Source of the DNA: Bacillus sp. ISL-34
GTDB lineage: Bacteria > Bacillota > Bacilli > Bacillales > DSM-1321
Length of the DNA stretch: 64,000 nt
Assembly: GCF_018613325.1 (NCBI RefSeq)
Contig: NZ_JAGGQJ010000036.1
Span: forward strand, 62,001-126,000
Direction of reading: 5' to 3'
Each line of letters starts with the position of its first letter. The first letter of the stretch is position 1. Made by a program: the position numbers and the translations under genes. This document shows, in pieces, positions 21,851-30,516 of this stretch. The notes beneath the pieces are model-generated. The model had not been told where the DNA came from, did no database searches, and was given only the letters and a program-made list of their open reading frames with translations.

Positions 21851-22157
21851 AATATATATCCTCCTCAAATTAAATGCAGTTTATTCAATCTTTACCCATT
21901 ATTGCCAAAAAATACTGATTATCATCAAAGAAAATAACGAGCCTTGACAATATTTCAGAAAAAACATCCACTTTTTCAGTCAATATGACGGAACTAAATC
22001 AGCTGATGATTTTCATCCCTAAAAAATCGCCCATACCTTTTAAAAAAGACATTACGTACAGTGATTTTATGTATGCTTATTTAGTGCAAAAAAAAGGGAT
22101 AAAAGGCATTATCCTCTTATCACCTTTTTCTTACTGAATAAGCAACCTTTTTACTTA
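21851..22157 (-). other. rpsB-tsf intergenic region
   Basis: A 307 bp AT-rich spacer without a gene. It holds a terminator-like hairpin near rpsB (22088-22125) and further down small dyads such as GATGA-AAA-TCATC (around 22011-22023). TTGTCA with GATAAT at 19 nt spacing (about 21918-21948) might be a weak tsf promoter; the spacing is poor. Confidence 0.45.
22088..22125 (-). terminator. Terminator/attenuator after rpsB
   Basis: On the minus strand GGTGATAAGAGG pairs with CCTTTTATCCC (one bulge, G-U pairs) around ATAATG and is followed by a run of eight T. It lies about 35 nt after the rpsB stop codon. tsf downstream suggests partial readthrough. Confidence 0.75.
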
Positions 22158-22871
22158 TTAAGCAGTAGTTGTTTCAGTTGCTGTTTCTTCGCCTTGTTTA
22201 GCTTCTAAGATAGCATCTGCCATTTTACCTGTTAATAATTTAACAGCACGGATTGCATCGTCATTCGCAGGAATAACTACATCGATTTCATCCGGATCAC
22301 AGTTTGTATCAACGATACCAACAAGCGGAATGTGTAATTTGTGTGCTTCCGCAACAGCAATACGCTCTTTGCGAGGGTCGATAACGAAGATCGCATCTGG
22401 AAGAGTCTTCATATCTTTAATACCGCCTAAGAATTTCTCTAAGCGATCCCATTCTTTTTTAAGTTGGATAACTTCTTTTTTAGGAAGGACTTCGAAAGTT
22501 CCGTTTTCTTCCATTTTTTCGATATCTTTAAGACGAGAGATACGTTTTTGGATTGTTTCAAAGTTTGTTAAAGTTCCACCTAACCAACGTTGGTTAACAT
22601 AGTACATACCAGAACGGATAGCTTCTTCTTTAACGGATTCTTGAGCTTGTTTTTTAGTTCCGACGAAAAGAACAGTACCACCGTTAGCAGCTAGTTCTTT
22701 CACGAAGTTATAAGCTTCTTCAACCTTTTTAACTGTTTTTTGAAGGTCGATGATGTAGATGCCGTTACGCTCAGTGAAGATATATTTCTTCATTTTTGGG
22801 TTCCAGCGACGTGTTTGGTGTCCGAAATGCACACCAGCTTCAAGCAATTGTTTCATAGAAATGACTGACAT
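22158..22871 (-). CDS. rpsB: 30S ribosomal protein S2
   Basis: 237 aa. [30 protein letters not shown] and [16 protein letters not shown] identify S2, one of the last proteins to join the 30S subunit. The start at 22869-22871 has TAGGAGG 7 nt upstream; a longer open frame reaching 23012 lacks homology and crosses the promoter region. The C-terminus carries a short variable tail ([11 protein letters not shown]). It has its own sigma-A promoter right behind swrB. Confidence 0.98.
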   Translation of the reverse strand: MSVISMKQLLEAGVHFGHQTRRWNPKMKKYIFTERNGIYIIDLQKTVKKVEEAYNFVKELAANGGTVLFVGTKKQAQESVKEEAIRSGMYYVNQRWLGGTLTNFETIQKRISRLKDIEKMEENGTFEVLPKKEVIQLKKEWDRLEKFLGGIKDMKTLPDAIFVIDPRKERIAVAEAHKLHIPLVGIVDTNCDPDEIDVVIPANDDAIRAVKLLTGKMADAILEAKQGEETATETTTA

Positions 22872-22987
22872 TTTAGTTCCTCCTAAATGGTTTTGTTTTT
22901 CCTCCGCACCGATCATTTTCATACAGAAACTGTTATAACAGCACCATCTGCAAGAATCACGGGGCGTGTGTATTAACACCATTTCAT

Positions 22988-23016
22988 AATATATCATAAT
23001 AGCCCTGCACAATCAA
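22988..23016 (-). promoter_or_regulatory. Sigma-A-type promoter of rpsB
   Basis: TTGATT (23011-23016), 17 nt, TATATT (22988-22993) on the minus strand. The leader of about 110 nt contains the perfect palindrome CTGTTATAACAG. No strong terminator separates swrB from this promoter, so fla/che transcripts may run into rpsB. Confidence 0.7.
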
Positions 23017-23025
23017 GAGATAACT

Positions 23026-23658
23026 TTATCTATTCATGCGAAACTTTAGTAATAGCTCTATCTCGGTTTGACCGCGACCTAACTTTTTGGCGATTTCCTC
23101 TATTGAATATCCTTGATCCGCTAACATATCCACTTTTTCATTTAATGATCGTTCATTTAACGAGGCCTGCAGCATGTCTGAAATGCCAGCCGGCTTCCCC
23201 TCGTTTTGAGGGGAAGTGACAGCCGATGAAAGCTCCAATTTGTCCTCGACTTTTACGGGTAAAGCATTGGTCCCATTTTCTTCAGGCATAATTTTATAGG
23301 CGTTGATCGCCTGTTTTTTTGCAGCGGCGCGGCTTCCCTCTTTATAATCTAGCAGGATGTTTTGCTCTTGTTTTTCTTCTTTATCTTCCTTTGTTTCTTT
23401 GATTGAACCATGTACTTGTCCTTTTTGTCCATGCTCGGGATTCATTGCCACCGAATTGGTGAATGCCTTCACCAATGTCTCGTTGTCCTCTTTCATCTCC
23501 ATTAAATAACCAGACAAAAGTTGTTCCATTTCTCCAATGATGGCTTTTTGGTCTTTTTCCATCTTACTTAAACGATTTTGACGAAGATATAAAACGATGA
23601 TGGCGAAAATGGTGAATATGTTTAATACAAACAACAGAAATATAAAAAATGCTGACAT
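23026..23658 (-). CDS. swrB: SwrB-like swarming/flagellar assembly protein
   Basis: 210 aa. One N-terminal membrane segment (FFIFLLFVLNIFTIFAIIVL), then a charged, coiled-coil-prone stretch (KMEKDQKAIIGEMEQLL), a variable middle, and a conserved C-terminal end (DQGYSIEEIAKKLGRGQTE) resembling a small helix-turn-helix. This layout and the place after sigD match B. subtilis SwrB (YlxL), which helps FliG/FliF-level assembly and raises SigD activity. The start at 23656-23658 has AGGAGG 4-5 nt upstream. Overall sequence conservation of this family is low, so the name rests on layout and synteny. Confidence 0.75.
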   Translation of the reverse strand: MSAFFIFLLFVLNIFTIFAIIVLYLRQNRLSKMEKDQKAIIGEMEQLLSGYLMEMKEDNETLVKAFTNSVAMNPEHGQKGQVHGSIKETKEDKEEKQEQNILLDYKEGSRAAAKKQAINAYKIMPEENGTNALPVKVEDKLELSSAVTSPQNEGKPAGISDMLQASLNERSLNEKVDMLADQGYSIEEIAKKLGRGQTEIELLLKFRMNR

Positions 23659-23888
23659 GTTGCCTCCTAAATTAACCGGAATAGTCAATCCTGTTACCTT
23701 AATACGTTTGGGGATTTTTTTCACTGTTGTTTTTTCTTGATTACTCTCTAAGCTCGTCTTGACTAAGTACAGTATTATTGATGCGAGTACCCGTAGAATT
23801 CTTTCAAGCTGGCAGGGGGCTTTCTTCGTTCAATTGGGATTTTTATGCTTCCCAGACTCCATAGCCCTCTTCAATCAAAATATCATGA
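23659..23888 (-). other. sigD-swrB spacer without recognised gene
   Basis: 230 bp lie between sigD and swrB. The swrB reading frame stays open upstream to about 23835, but nothing in it is recognised and the AGGAGG site favours the downstream ATG. Short frames such as one ending EEGYGVWEA right after sigD have no partner. There is no clear terminator or promoter. Confidence 0.4.
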
Positions 23889-24653
23889 TTAATTTTTTTG
23901 ATCTTGCATCGTGTTTCTTAATTTATATATCGCTTTTGAATGAATTTGAGATATCCGGGACGTAGATAGGCTCATCACTTGCCCGATTTCGGTTAATGTT
24001 AGTTCTTCTTTATAAAAAAGCTGTAAAACCAACTGTTCTTTTTCATTAAGGGTTTCGATGACTTTGGCTAATTCAACATACAGTTCTTCCCTTAACACAT
24101 GTTCCTCAGGTAAATCCGCCTTTTCATCCTTAATATGAAAATTCGCGCTTTCTTTATCGTCCTCTTGGGGATTTTCATCCATTGATAGTACATTGGCAAA
24201 GAAGTTCTCATTTAATGCAGCATATACTTCATCTTCCGGAATATTCAACTCAGCGGCAATCTCGTTTGGAGAAAGGTTCCTCATGTATTGCTGCTCCAGC
24301 TTTTCTATTGCAGCTTCAATTTTCTTGGCTTTATCTCTTGCACTCCGCGGAAGCCAATCCTCTTTTCTTAATCCATCTAAAATAGCACCACGTATTCTAA
24401 ATGATGCATATGTGTCAAACTTCAGGTCACGCTTCGTGTCAAAACGTTCCAGGGCATCGAATAACCCCATCATCCCTAAACTCCTTATATCATCCCGGCT
24501 CACATTTTTGGGAAGACTTACTGAAATACGTTGAACATGATACGATACGAGAGGTATGTATTTCTTCACCAAAATGTCCCCGGCTAGCGAATCTCTGCGA
24601 TCCACCCAATTCTTCCAACATAACTGCTCTTCTTCGATGGTCAGATGAGACAT
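23889..24653 (-). CDS. sigD: RNA polymerase sigma-28 factor SigD (FliA family)
   Basis: 254 aa, the length of B. subtilis SigD. Region 2 (KFDTYASFRIRGAILDGLR), region 3 (LSPNEIAAELNIPEDEVYAAL) and region 4 (LTEIGQVMSLSTSRISQIHSKA) are complete. SigD directs transcription of flagellin, motor, autolysin and chemoreceptor genes and is held by FlgM until the hook is finished. The start at 24651-24653 is supported by TTAGGAGG 7 nt upstream; the frame stays open further back. It is near the 3' end of the fla/che operon, a position known in B. subtilis to limit SigD level. Confidence 0.97.
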   Translation of the reverse strand: MSHLTIEEEQLCWKNWVDRRDSLAGDILVKKYIPLVSYHVQRISVSLPKNVSRDDIRSLGMMGLFDALERFDTKRDLKFDTYASFRIRGAILDGLRKEDWLPRSARDKAKKIEAAIEKLEQQYMRNLSPNEIAAELNIPEDEVYAALNENFFANVLSMDENPQEDDKESANFHIKDEKADLPEEHVLREELYVELAKVIETLNEKEQLVLQLFYKEELTLTEIGQVMSLSTSRISQIHSKAIYKLRNTMQDQKN

Positions 24654-24774
24654 TGGACATCCTCCTAACATTGTTATACGATTTGTGATCAAATCGGCCC
24701 CTAAAGCCATAAATGCAATAATAATTCGATTGCTACTGTACCTGTCATAGGCTTTTCAAAAGCCAAATCCGATC

Positions 24775-25278
24775 TTATATGTTTTTAGTCCCTTTTGTAA
24801 CGGTCCGTATATTTAGCAAACAATCACTTAAATTGAATTCAATCGTTCTCCCGCTATTCCCGCCGACATCTTCGGCAACGATTCTAATGCGCAAGTCAGA
24901 TAATTCTTTCCGGACAGCTTCCACATTCCGGGGTCCAATTCTCATTAAATCCCCTCCGGAGGCAAATTGAAACATTTGCGCTCCGCCAGCCAACTTCGCT
25001 TTTAGGAATGGCATTTTTGCGCCTTCTTTTACTAAGAGCTGCACTAATTCCTTTATCGCCGTATCTGCAAATTTGGCAACGTTAATCGGTCCCGATTTAG
25101 CTAGTGAAGAGTCAGGCAGCATGATATGTGCCAAACCCGCAATATCTTTTTTCTCATCATAAATTACAACACCAACACACGACCCCAACCCGGAAGTGCG
25201 AATCGTATAGGGAGGTTTTATAATATTCATATCCGCTATTCCAACCTTAACAACCTGGACCTTTAACAATTCAGTCAT
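24775..25278 (-). CDS. cheD: Chemoreceptor glutamine deamidase CheD
   Basis: 167 aa. The catalytic cysteine is in SGLGSCVGVVIYD (Cys33) and the histidine in GLAHIMLP; SGRTIEFNLSDC lies near the C-terminus. CheD deamidates receptor glutamines and, with CheY-P, modulates CheC phosphatase and receptor activity. The ATG overlaps the cheC stop by 8 nt, which fits coupled translation of interacting partners. Confidence 0.96.
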   Translation of the reverse strand: MTELLKVQVVKVGIADMNIIKPPYTIRTSGLGSCVGVVIYDEKKDIAGLAHIMLPDSSLAKSGPINVAKFADTAIKELVQLLVKEGAKMPFLKAKLAGGAQMFQFASGGDLMRIGPRNVEAVRKELSDLRIRIVAEDVGGNSGRTIEFNLSDCLLNIRTVTKGTKNI

Positions 25279-25909
25279 TAGGTGACACTCCTAAAGCGGA
25301 AAAAATGATATCAAAAAATCCGGGATCAGGTAATAGAAAGAAATGACCTTTAATGGAGTCAGCAAAAAGCTGGTCTTTTTCTAGTACAGTATCAATGACG
25401 ATGGCTGCGTCACTTACTTGAGATAACTCCAATAATCCATAACTGATCGTTGCCCCTACCATATCGATGCTCAAGGATGGAACGGATGGATGGATATTCA
25501 ATCGGGTGAAATCAGAAAGGGAAGAGAGATAGGATCCCGATAAGATATTCCCTAATTCCAGAAGGCAAGAGAGTGCCAATTCAGTATATGGTGCGGATTC
25601 TATCAAAAAGGTTTCATCCCCGGTCATCTTACGAATCAAGTATTCAGCTACAGGAAGCGAAAGGATAAAAAACATACTTCCTGAAGCATCACCTTCTATT
25701 CTAAGGAAAACGCTGGCAACGACGTGATCGGCCCCGCCAGCCATTTCCATCATTTCATCAAAGGAAACGGTTCGGACATTAGGAACATTCATATCAATTT
25801 TCCTATTAAGGATGGCAGAAAGTGCAGTTGCTGCGTTCCCTGCACCTATATTGCCGATTTCCTTCAAAATATCGAGTTGGAGAGGGTTTATTTTCTCAAT
25901 GAACGACAT
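25271..25909 (-). CDS. cheC: CheY-P phosphatase CheC
   Basis: 212 aa with two phosphatase-type helices: LDILKEIGNIGAGNAATALS near residue 15 and ELALSCLLELGNILSGSYLS near 115 (D/S-x3-E-x2-N pattern). It dephosphorylates CheY-P and binds CheD for adaptation in the Bacillus chemotaxis scheme. It follows cheW by 4 bp and overlaps cheD. Confidence 0.96.
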   Translation of the reverse strand: MSFIEKINPLQLDILKEIGNIGAGNAATALSAILNRKIDMNVPNVRTVSFDEMMEMAGGADHVVASVFLRIEGDASGSMFFILSLPVAEYLIRKMTGDETFLIESAPYTELALSCLLELGNILSGSYLSSLSDFTRLNIHPSVPSLSIDMVGATISYGLLELSQVSDAAIVIDTVLEKDQLFADSIKGHFFLLPDPGFFDIIFSALGVSPND

Positions 25910-25913
25910 ATGA

Positions 25914-26369
25914 TTATCCTTCTCTAAACATATTTTCAGTCATTTCCAGACTTAGAGCCTTCTCCAAATTGATCAGGACTAGCAGTCGCTTTTCAATTTT
26001 AGCCACTCCGCTAATGTATTCTGAAGCCAAATGTCCCACAACTTCAGGCTGAGGTTCGATACTTTCGACTGGAATATCCAAAACATCATTGGCAGAGTCC
26101 ACTATTAATCCGACTTCCATATCATCCAGAATGACGATGATAATCCTTGTTGATTCATCGTATTCCACCTCTTCGAAACCAAAACGCACCCGTAAATCAA
26201 TAATCGGAGTGATTACACCCCTTAGATTTATGACTCCCTTAACAAACTTTACTGCCTTTGGAACTCTGGTAATATGCAGGATCTTTTCGATACCGCTGAC
26301 CTTATCCACTGGAATTGCATATTCTTTATCCTTAATTTGAAATACGATTACTTTCATATCCTCCGACAT
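25914..26369 (-). CDS. cheW: Chemotaxis coupling protein CheW
   Basis: 151 aa SH3-like coupling protein that links receptors to CheA. VIVFQIKDKEYAIPVDKVSGI and GVINLRGVITPIIDLRVRFG are characteristic. The ATG at 26367-26369 (MSEDMKVIV) is preceded by AGGAGGGG 5 nt away; a longer frame begins before that site and is rejected. It starts 108 bp after cheA. Confidence 0.96.
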   Translation of the reverse strand: MSEDMKVIVFQIKDKEYAIPVDKVSGIEKILHITRVPKAVKFVKGVINLRGVITPIIDLRVRFGFEEVEYDESTRIIIVILDDMEVGLIVDSANDVLDIPVESIEPQPEVVGHLASEYISGVAKIEKRLLVLINLEKALSLEMTENMFREG

Positions 26370-26477
26370 CCATTCCCCTCCTTTTAATAAACTCATGATT
26401 GGTGTGTAGTCTTAACGAAAATCTGAATCGAAACGGTTGAACCAACGTCCCATTACCCTGCCCCATTTATCTATCAT

Positions 26478-28520
26478 TCAATGAATCAATGTGTTGCAAT
26501 CTATGATTAACGCAACTTGACCATCACCAAGAATCGTTGCCCCCGATATTGCAAATGCGCTAGTTAAATAATTACCTAATGATTTCAGAACGATTTCCAG
26601 CTGCCCGATGAATGAATCAACGACTAAACCGGCTAATTTATCGCCTTTTCTTACAATGACAACAGAGAGGGACTCATCTTCTTCCTGACTGATAGGCACT
26701 TCAAATATATCTTTCAAGAATAGAAGCGGCAGAATTTTCCCCCTGAAGTCAATAACCTGTTGATTATGGGCATTCAAGATATCTGCTTTTTTTATGATTG
26801 CTGTTTCTATTATGGAAGAAAGCGGTATGGCATATTTTTCGTTTTGGATTGCAACCAGCATGACAGAGATAATGGACAATGTAAGCGGAAGCTGAATAAG
26901 GAAGATGGAACCTTCATTCTCTTTGGAATCGATCGTGACAGATCCACCGAGAGACTCAATAGTATTTTTAACCACATCCAGCCCCACACCGCGCCCCGAT
27001 ACATCAGAAATGGTTTCCGCTGTTGAGAAACCAGAAGCGAATATCAATTCATAGATTTGCTTATCCGTTAGGGTGGCGGCAGTTTCCTTCGTTAATATCC
27101 CATTGGATAGCGCCTTGTTCAAAACTCGATCTTTATTGATTCCTGCACCGTCATCCTCGATTTCAATGAAAACATGATTGCCGCTGTGGTAGGCTTTTAA
27201 CAGGATTTTACCTTCTTCATTCTTTCCTTTCGCCAAACGTTCTTCAGGTGTTTCAATTCCATGATCCATGGCGTTTCTTAATAAATGGACCAGAGGATCA
27301 CCGATTTCATCAATGACTGTACGATCAAGTTCCGTTTCGGCACCGGTGATTTCCAAATTGACTTTCTTGTTTAAATCCCTTGCCAATTGACGAACCATTT
27401 TAGGAAAACGATTGAATACAGTTTCCACGGGAACCATCCGCATATTCAATACGATTGTTTGTAAATCACTTGTTATACGGGACATTCTTTCTACTGTTTC
27501 ATGCAATTCTTGATTATCCAAATCACTGGAAATTTGATCAAGTCTGCCTCTATCGATTACTAGTTCCTCGAATAGGTTCATTAATATATCAAGCCGCTCA
27601 ATGTTCACCCGAATGGTCTTGCTTGATGCCGGCTTAACGGGTACCTGTTTTTTCTTATCATCATTATCAGTTGGAAGCACGGCATGCTTTGTCTCTTGTT
27701 CCGGAATTTCAGCAACTTGATCCTCTATAGAATTGGCTGCATGCCTCAAGCCTTCAAGATCAAGAGGGTTTACAACAACTTGATCCACTTCGGAAACTTT
27801 CATGATTTTTTTCTTTATCTCATCACTCGATTCTGTTGTTACCATCGTGACCGTAAATTGCTGATCGAATTGCTCTTCTTCCAAAAGTTCGACGGGTGGG
27901 TGTGACTTGATTATTTCACCTGACTTCTCAAGCACCTCGAATGCCATAAACACCCGGGCAGCTTTTAAAAGACAGTCCTCACGCAACCCTATCGAAATTT
28001 CAAAGCTATTGAAGCCTTGATCTTTGGACTGCTGAAGCACTGTCCATTCAAATTCATCGTACTCACCCGCAGTCATTTCCTCTTTTTCAAGGACGGCAGA
28101 AGCTGCTGCAATCTCTGCAATGGTGGAAGAAACGGGTGACTCCCCTTTTTCAATCATTTCCAGCTGATGGACAACCTCCTCCACATTTCTTTTTCCATCT
28201 CCACCTTCAGCAATGGACATGACCATCGCTTCTAAATCATCCACCGCTAAAAATATCACGTCAAATAATTCTGACGAAAGGGTGATTTGACTGTTTCGGA
28301 TCGCATCCAACACATTCTCCATTTTATGAGTTAAATTACTTAAATCCTCATACCCCATAGTTGCCGACATCCCTTTTAAGGTATGGGCGGAACGAAAGAT
28401 TTCGTTTACGATCGAGAGGTCTTCCGGGTTCTTTTCGAGTACCAGCAACTGTTCGCTGCACGTTTGAAGATGTTCTTTACTTTCTTCTATAAATACCTCT
28501 AAATACTGATTCATATCCAT
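26478..28520 (-). CDS. cheA: Chemotaxis histidine kinase CheA
   Basis: 680 aa. P1 phosphotransfer domain with His46 in RSAHTLKGMSATMG; P2 CheY/CheB-binding domain (about 150-260); P3 dimerisation helices; P4 kinase domain with N box (HLLRNAMDHGIE), G1 (EIEDDGAGI) and G2 (GRGVGLDVVKN); C-terminal CheW-like P5 domain (about 540-680). It phosphorylates CheY and CheB in response to receptor state. The start MDMNQYLEVF matches relatives; GGAGGTG is 11 nt upstream. Confidence 0.98.
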   Translation of the reverse strand: MDMNQYLEVFIEESKEHLQTCSEQLLVLEKNPEDLSIVNEIFRSAHTLKGMSATMGYEDLSNLTHKMENVLDAIRNSQITLSSELFDVIFLAVDDLEAMVMSIAEGGDGKRNVEEVVHQLEMIEKGESPVSSTIAEIAAASAVLEKEEMTAGEYDEFEWTVLQQSKDQGFNSFEISIGLREDCLLKAARVFMAFEVLEKSGEIIKSHPPVELLEEEQFDQQFTVTMVTTESSDEIKKKIMKVSEVDQVVVNPLDLEGLRHAANSIEDQVAEIPEQETKHAVLPTDNDDKKKQVPVKPASSKTIRVNIERLDILMNLFEELVIDRGRLDQISSDLDNQELHETVERMSRITSDLQTIVLNMRMVPVETVFNRFPKMVRQLARDLNKKVNLEITGAETELDRTVIDEIGDPLVHLLRNAMDHGIETPEERLAKGKNEEGKILLKAYHSGNHVFIEIEDDGAGINKDRVLNKALSNGILTKETAATLTDKQIYELIFASGFSTAETISDVSGRGVGLDVVKNTIESLGGSVTIDSKENEGSIFLIQLPLTLSIISVMLVAIQNEKYAIPLSSIIETAIIKKADILNAHNQQVIDFRGKILPLLFLKDIFEVPISQEEDESLSVVIVRKGDKLAGLVVDSFIGQLEIVLKSLGNYLTSAFAISGATILGDGQVALIIDCNTLIH

Positions 28521-28541
28521 ACAATCTCACACCTCCACATG

Positions 28542-29639
28542 TTAACAATAGCTTATTATCGCTTTTGCTATTTTTTCTACATCCTCTATGCTATCTATTA
28601 ACTTGGTATTGATTGCCGCCTTAGGCATACCAAAAACGATTGATGTCTCCTGTGATTCGGCTATCGCCTTTAAAGGACCCTCTTGTTTAAGCTTCATGAG
28701 TCCCGTCGCCCCGTCCATCCCCATCCCGGTCATGATAACGGCTATTTTCGCAGAATCATTCATTTCACTTACCGATTCAAATAGCACATCAACCGACGGG
28801 CGATGTCCATTACGCAATTCGGATTGATCCAAAAGGATTGCCCAGCTCATCCCGACTTTCCTCACTTTCAGGTGAAAACCTCCAGGTGCGATGTAGGCGA
28901 CACCTTTTTGAATCAGTTCCCCCTCTACAGCTTCCTTCACTTTAATCTTGCATAATGTATCAAGGCGTGTTGCCAAGGATTTTGTGAAACCGGGGGGCAT
29001 ATGCTGGACAATGAGTATCGGAGCATCAACTTCCTCCGGGAGTCCTGCCAAGACGGTCTGCAGAGCTCTCGGGCCTCCTGTTGATGTACCTATGACTATT
29101 ATTTTTTTGTACCCATGGTACCATTTTTTTTGATTTTTTTCATTTTTCGACGATTCTATTGAATCTATTTTACTATATTTTTCCCAAACGAATGGACTTC
29201 TTTCAAAATTCATCGCATTTTTTTCTAGTTTGTGAACATTTGCCCTGCTGGCAGCCATTACTTTTTCATGGAGTTCTTTCTTGATTTTATGTAAATCCAA
29301 TGAAATGGCACCTGAAGGTTTAGCCACAAAGTCAAAGGCTCCACTGTTCATGGCGGCAAATGTATTTTCCGTTCCTTTTTTCGTTGTGCTTGATAGCATC
29401 ACTACAGCGGTTGGGTATTCCGTCATGATCAGGTTTAATGCTTCCAATCCGTCCATAATCGGCATTTCCACATCCAAAGTCACAACATCGGGTTTTAAAG
29501 CCTTTATTTTGTCTATGGCATCTCTTCCATTCCTGGCAGTACCGATGACTTCCACCCTGCTATCTTCTGCTAAAAACTCTGAAATTAACTTTCTCATAAA
29601 CGCAGAATCGTCCACTATCAGCACTTTTACTTTACCCAT
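28542..29639 (-). CDS. cheB: Chemotaxis response regulator/methylesterase CheB
   Basis: 365 aa. N-terminal receiver with the phospho-acceptor Asp56 (PDVVTLDVEMPIMDG), a linker rich in S/K/N, and a C-terminal methylesterase with the serine in GTSTGGPRALQTV, histidine in QHMPPGFTKSLA and aspartate in MTGMGMDGATG. It removes methyl groups from receptors. The ATG at 29637-29639 is 11 nt after the flhG stop codon; the ribosome-binding site is poor (AGG 9 nt from ATG), so translation may depend on coupling to flhG. Confidence 0.96.
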   Translation of the reverse strand: MGKVKVLIVDDSAFMRKLISEFLAEDSRVEVIGTARNGRDAIDKIKALKPDVVTLDVEMPIMDGLEALNLIMTEYPTAVVMLSSTTKKGTENTFAAMNSGAFDFVAKPSGAISLDLHKIKKELHEKVMAASRANVHKLEKNAMNFERSPFVWEKYSKIDSIESSKNEKNQKKWYHGYKKIIVIGTSTGGPRALQTVLAGLPEEVDAPILIVQHMPPGFTKSLATRLDTLCKIKVKEAVEGELIQKGVAYIAPGGFHLKVRKVGMSWAILLDQSELRNGHRPSVDVLFESVSEMNDSAKIAVIMTGMGMDGATGLMKLKQEGPLKAIAESQETSIVFGMPKAAINTKLIDSIEDVEKIAKAIISYC

Positions 29640-29649
29640 ATAAGGAGAC

Positions 29650-30516
29650 CTACTTTCCAAAAAAATATCTCTTCATATTTTGGAGGAAATGGCTTTTTTG
29701 CAAAGTCAATTCTTCTCCAAATGAATGATTTGCATATCTCGAAGCAATGTCAATAATGGCTTTGGATACATCGGCTTCAGAATCGAAAAGGAGAAAGGGC
29801 ATTTGTTTGGTAACAGATTTGGGTACGGTTCTATCATCTGGCAAGTACCCTAGAGCTACAGTTTCCAGTCCCAAAAATTTCACTAATGCATTTTGGAGCC
29901 GCTTAATCGTTTCTTTGCCGTCCTTACTCGTGAAAACCCGATTGCAAACCAGGAACAATGGAATCTGTTTATTTACTGAATGGATATATTTCATTGCGGA
30001 ATATGCATCCATGATAGAAGTGGGTTCAGGCGTCGTGATAACGACTAATTCATCCACACATAACAGGAACTTCATGGAATCCTGAGTGATGCCTGCACCC
30101 ATATCAAATAAGATATAATCGTAATTCGCCAACAATAAACCGAATTCTTCATTAAACCGGGTATGCTTATCTTCATCAAGTGAAAAGAGTTTCGTCAACC
30201 CCGTTCCACCTGTAATGATTGAAATGTTTCCCGGTCCTGCTATGATGATATCCTTCAAACTACAATCGTTTTCAAAAAAATCAATAATGCTGCAGGGAGA
30301 GTGTTCGCCGATCAAAATATCAATATTCCCCATACCGATATCCATGTCGAACAACAGCACTTTTTTGCCTCTTTGGGATAAGGCAATGGAAAAATTCAAA
30401 GAAAAGTTTGATTTTCCCACTCCACCTTTCCCGCTTAAAACGGCAATCGTTTTGGCCATTGATTGATTTTGGCGGGCTTCCAATCTTCTTCGTAAATTCT
30501 CAGCTTGATCTTTCAT
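29650..30516 (-). CDS. flhG: Flagellum number/placement ATPase FlhG (YlxH)
   Basis: 288 aa MinD/ParA-type ATPase. The N-terminus carries the DQAENLRRRLE element, the DQAxxLR motif known to activate the FlhF GTPase; the deviant Walker A is VLSGKGGVGKSNFSLN. It acts with FlhF and binds FliM/FliY during basal body positioning. The start at 30514-30516 (MKDQAENL) overlaps the end of flhF by 17 nt. An upstream TTG in frame is possible but lacks a site. Confidence 0.95.
   Translation of the reverse strand: MKDQAENLRRRLEARQNQSMAKTIAVLSGKGGVGKSNFSLNFSIALSQRGKKVLLFDMDIGMGNIDILIGEHSPCSIIDFFENDCSLKDIIIAGPGNISIITGGTGLTKLFSLDEDKHTRFNEEFGLLLANYDYILFDMGAGITQDSMKFLLCVDELVVITTPEPTSIMDAYSAMKYIHSVNKQIPLFLVCNRVFTSKDGKETIKRLQNALVKFLGLETVALGYLPDDRTVPKSVTKQMPFLLFDSEADVSKAIIDIASRYANHSFGEELTLQKSHFLQNMKRYFFGK

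Noticed and set aside
22872-23012. N-terminal extension of RpsB
   Set aside because: The open frame continues upstream, but its residues are unlike S2, it crosses the predicted promoter and leader, and a strong ribosome-binding site precedes the chosen start.
23759-23965. Plus-strand 68-codon frame across the sigD end
   Set aside because: It has no ribosome-binding site, half of it is antisense to sigD, and its product is not recognised.
24654-24774. Small membrane peptide or SigD extension between cheD and sigD
   Set aside because: The frame (NRIIIAFMALGADLI) runs without a stop into sigD and contains the sigD ribosome-binding site, so it is more likely an untranslated spacer than a gene.
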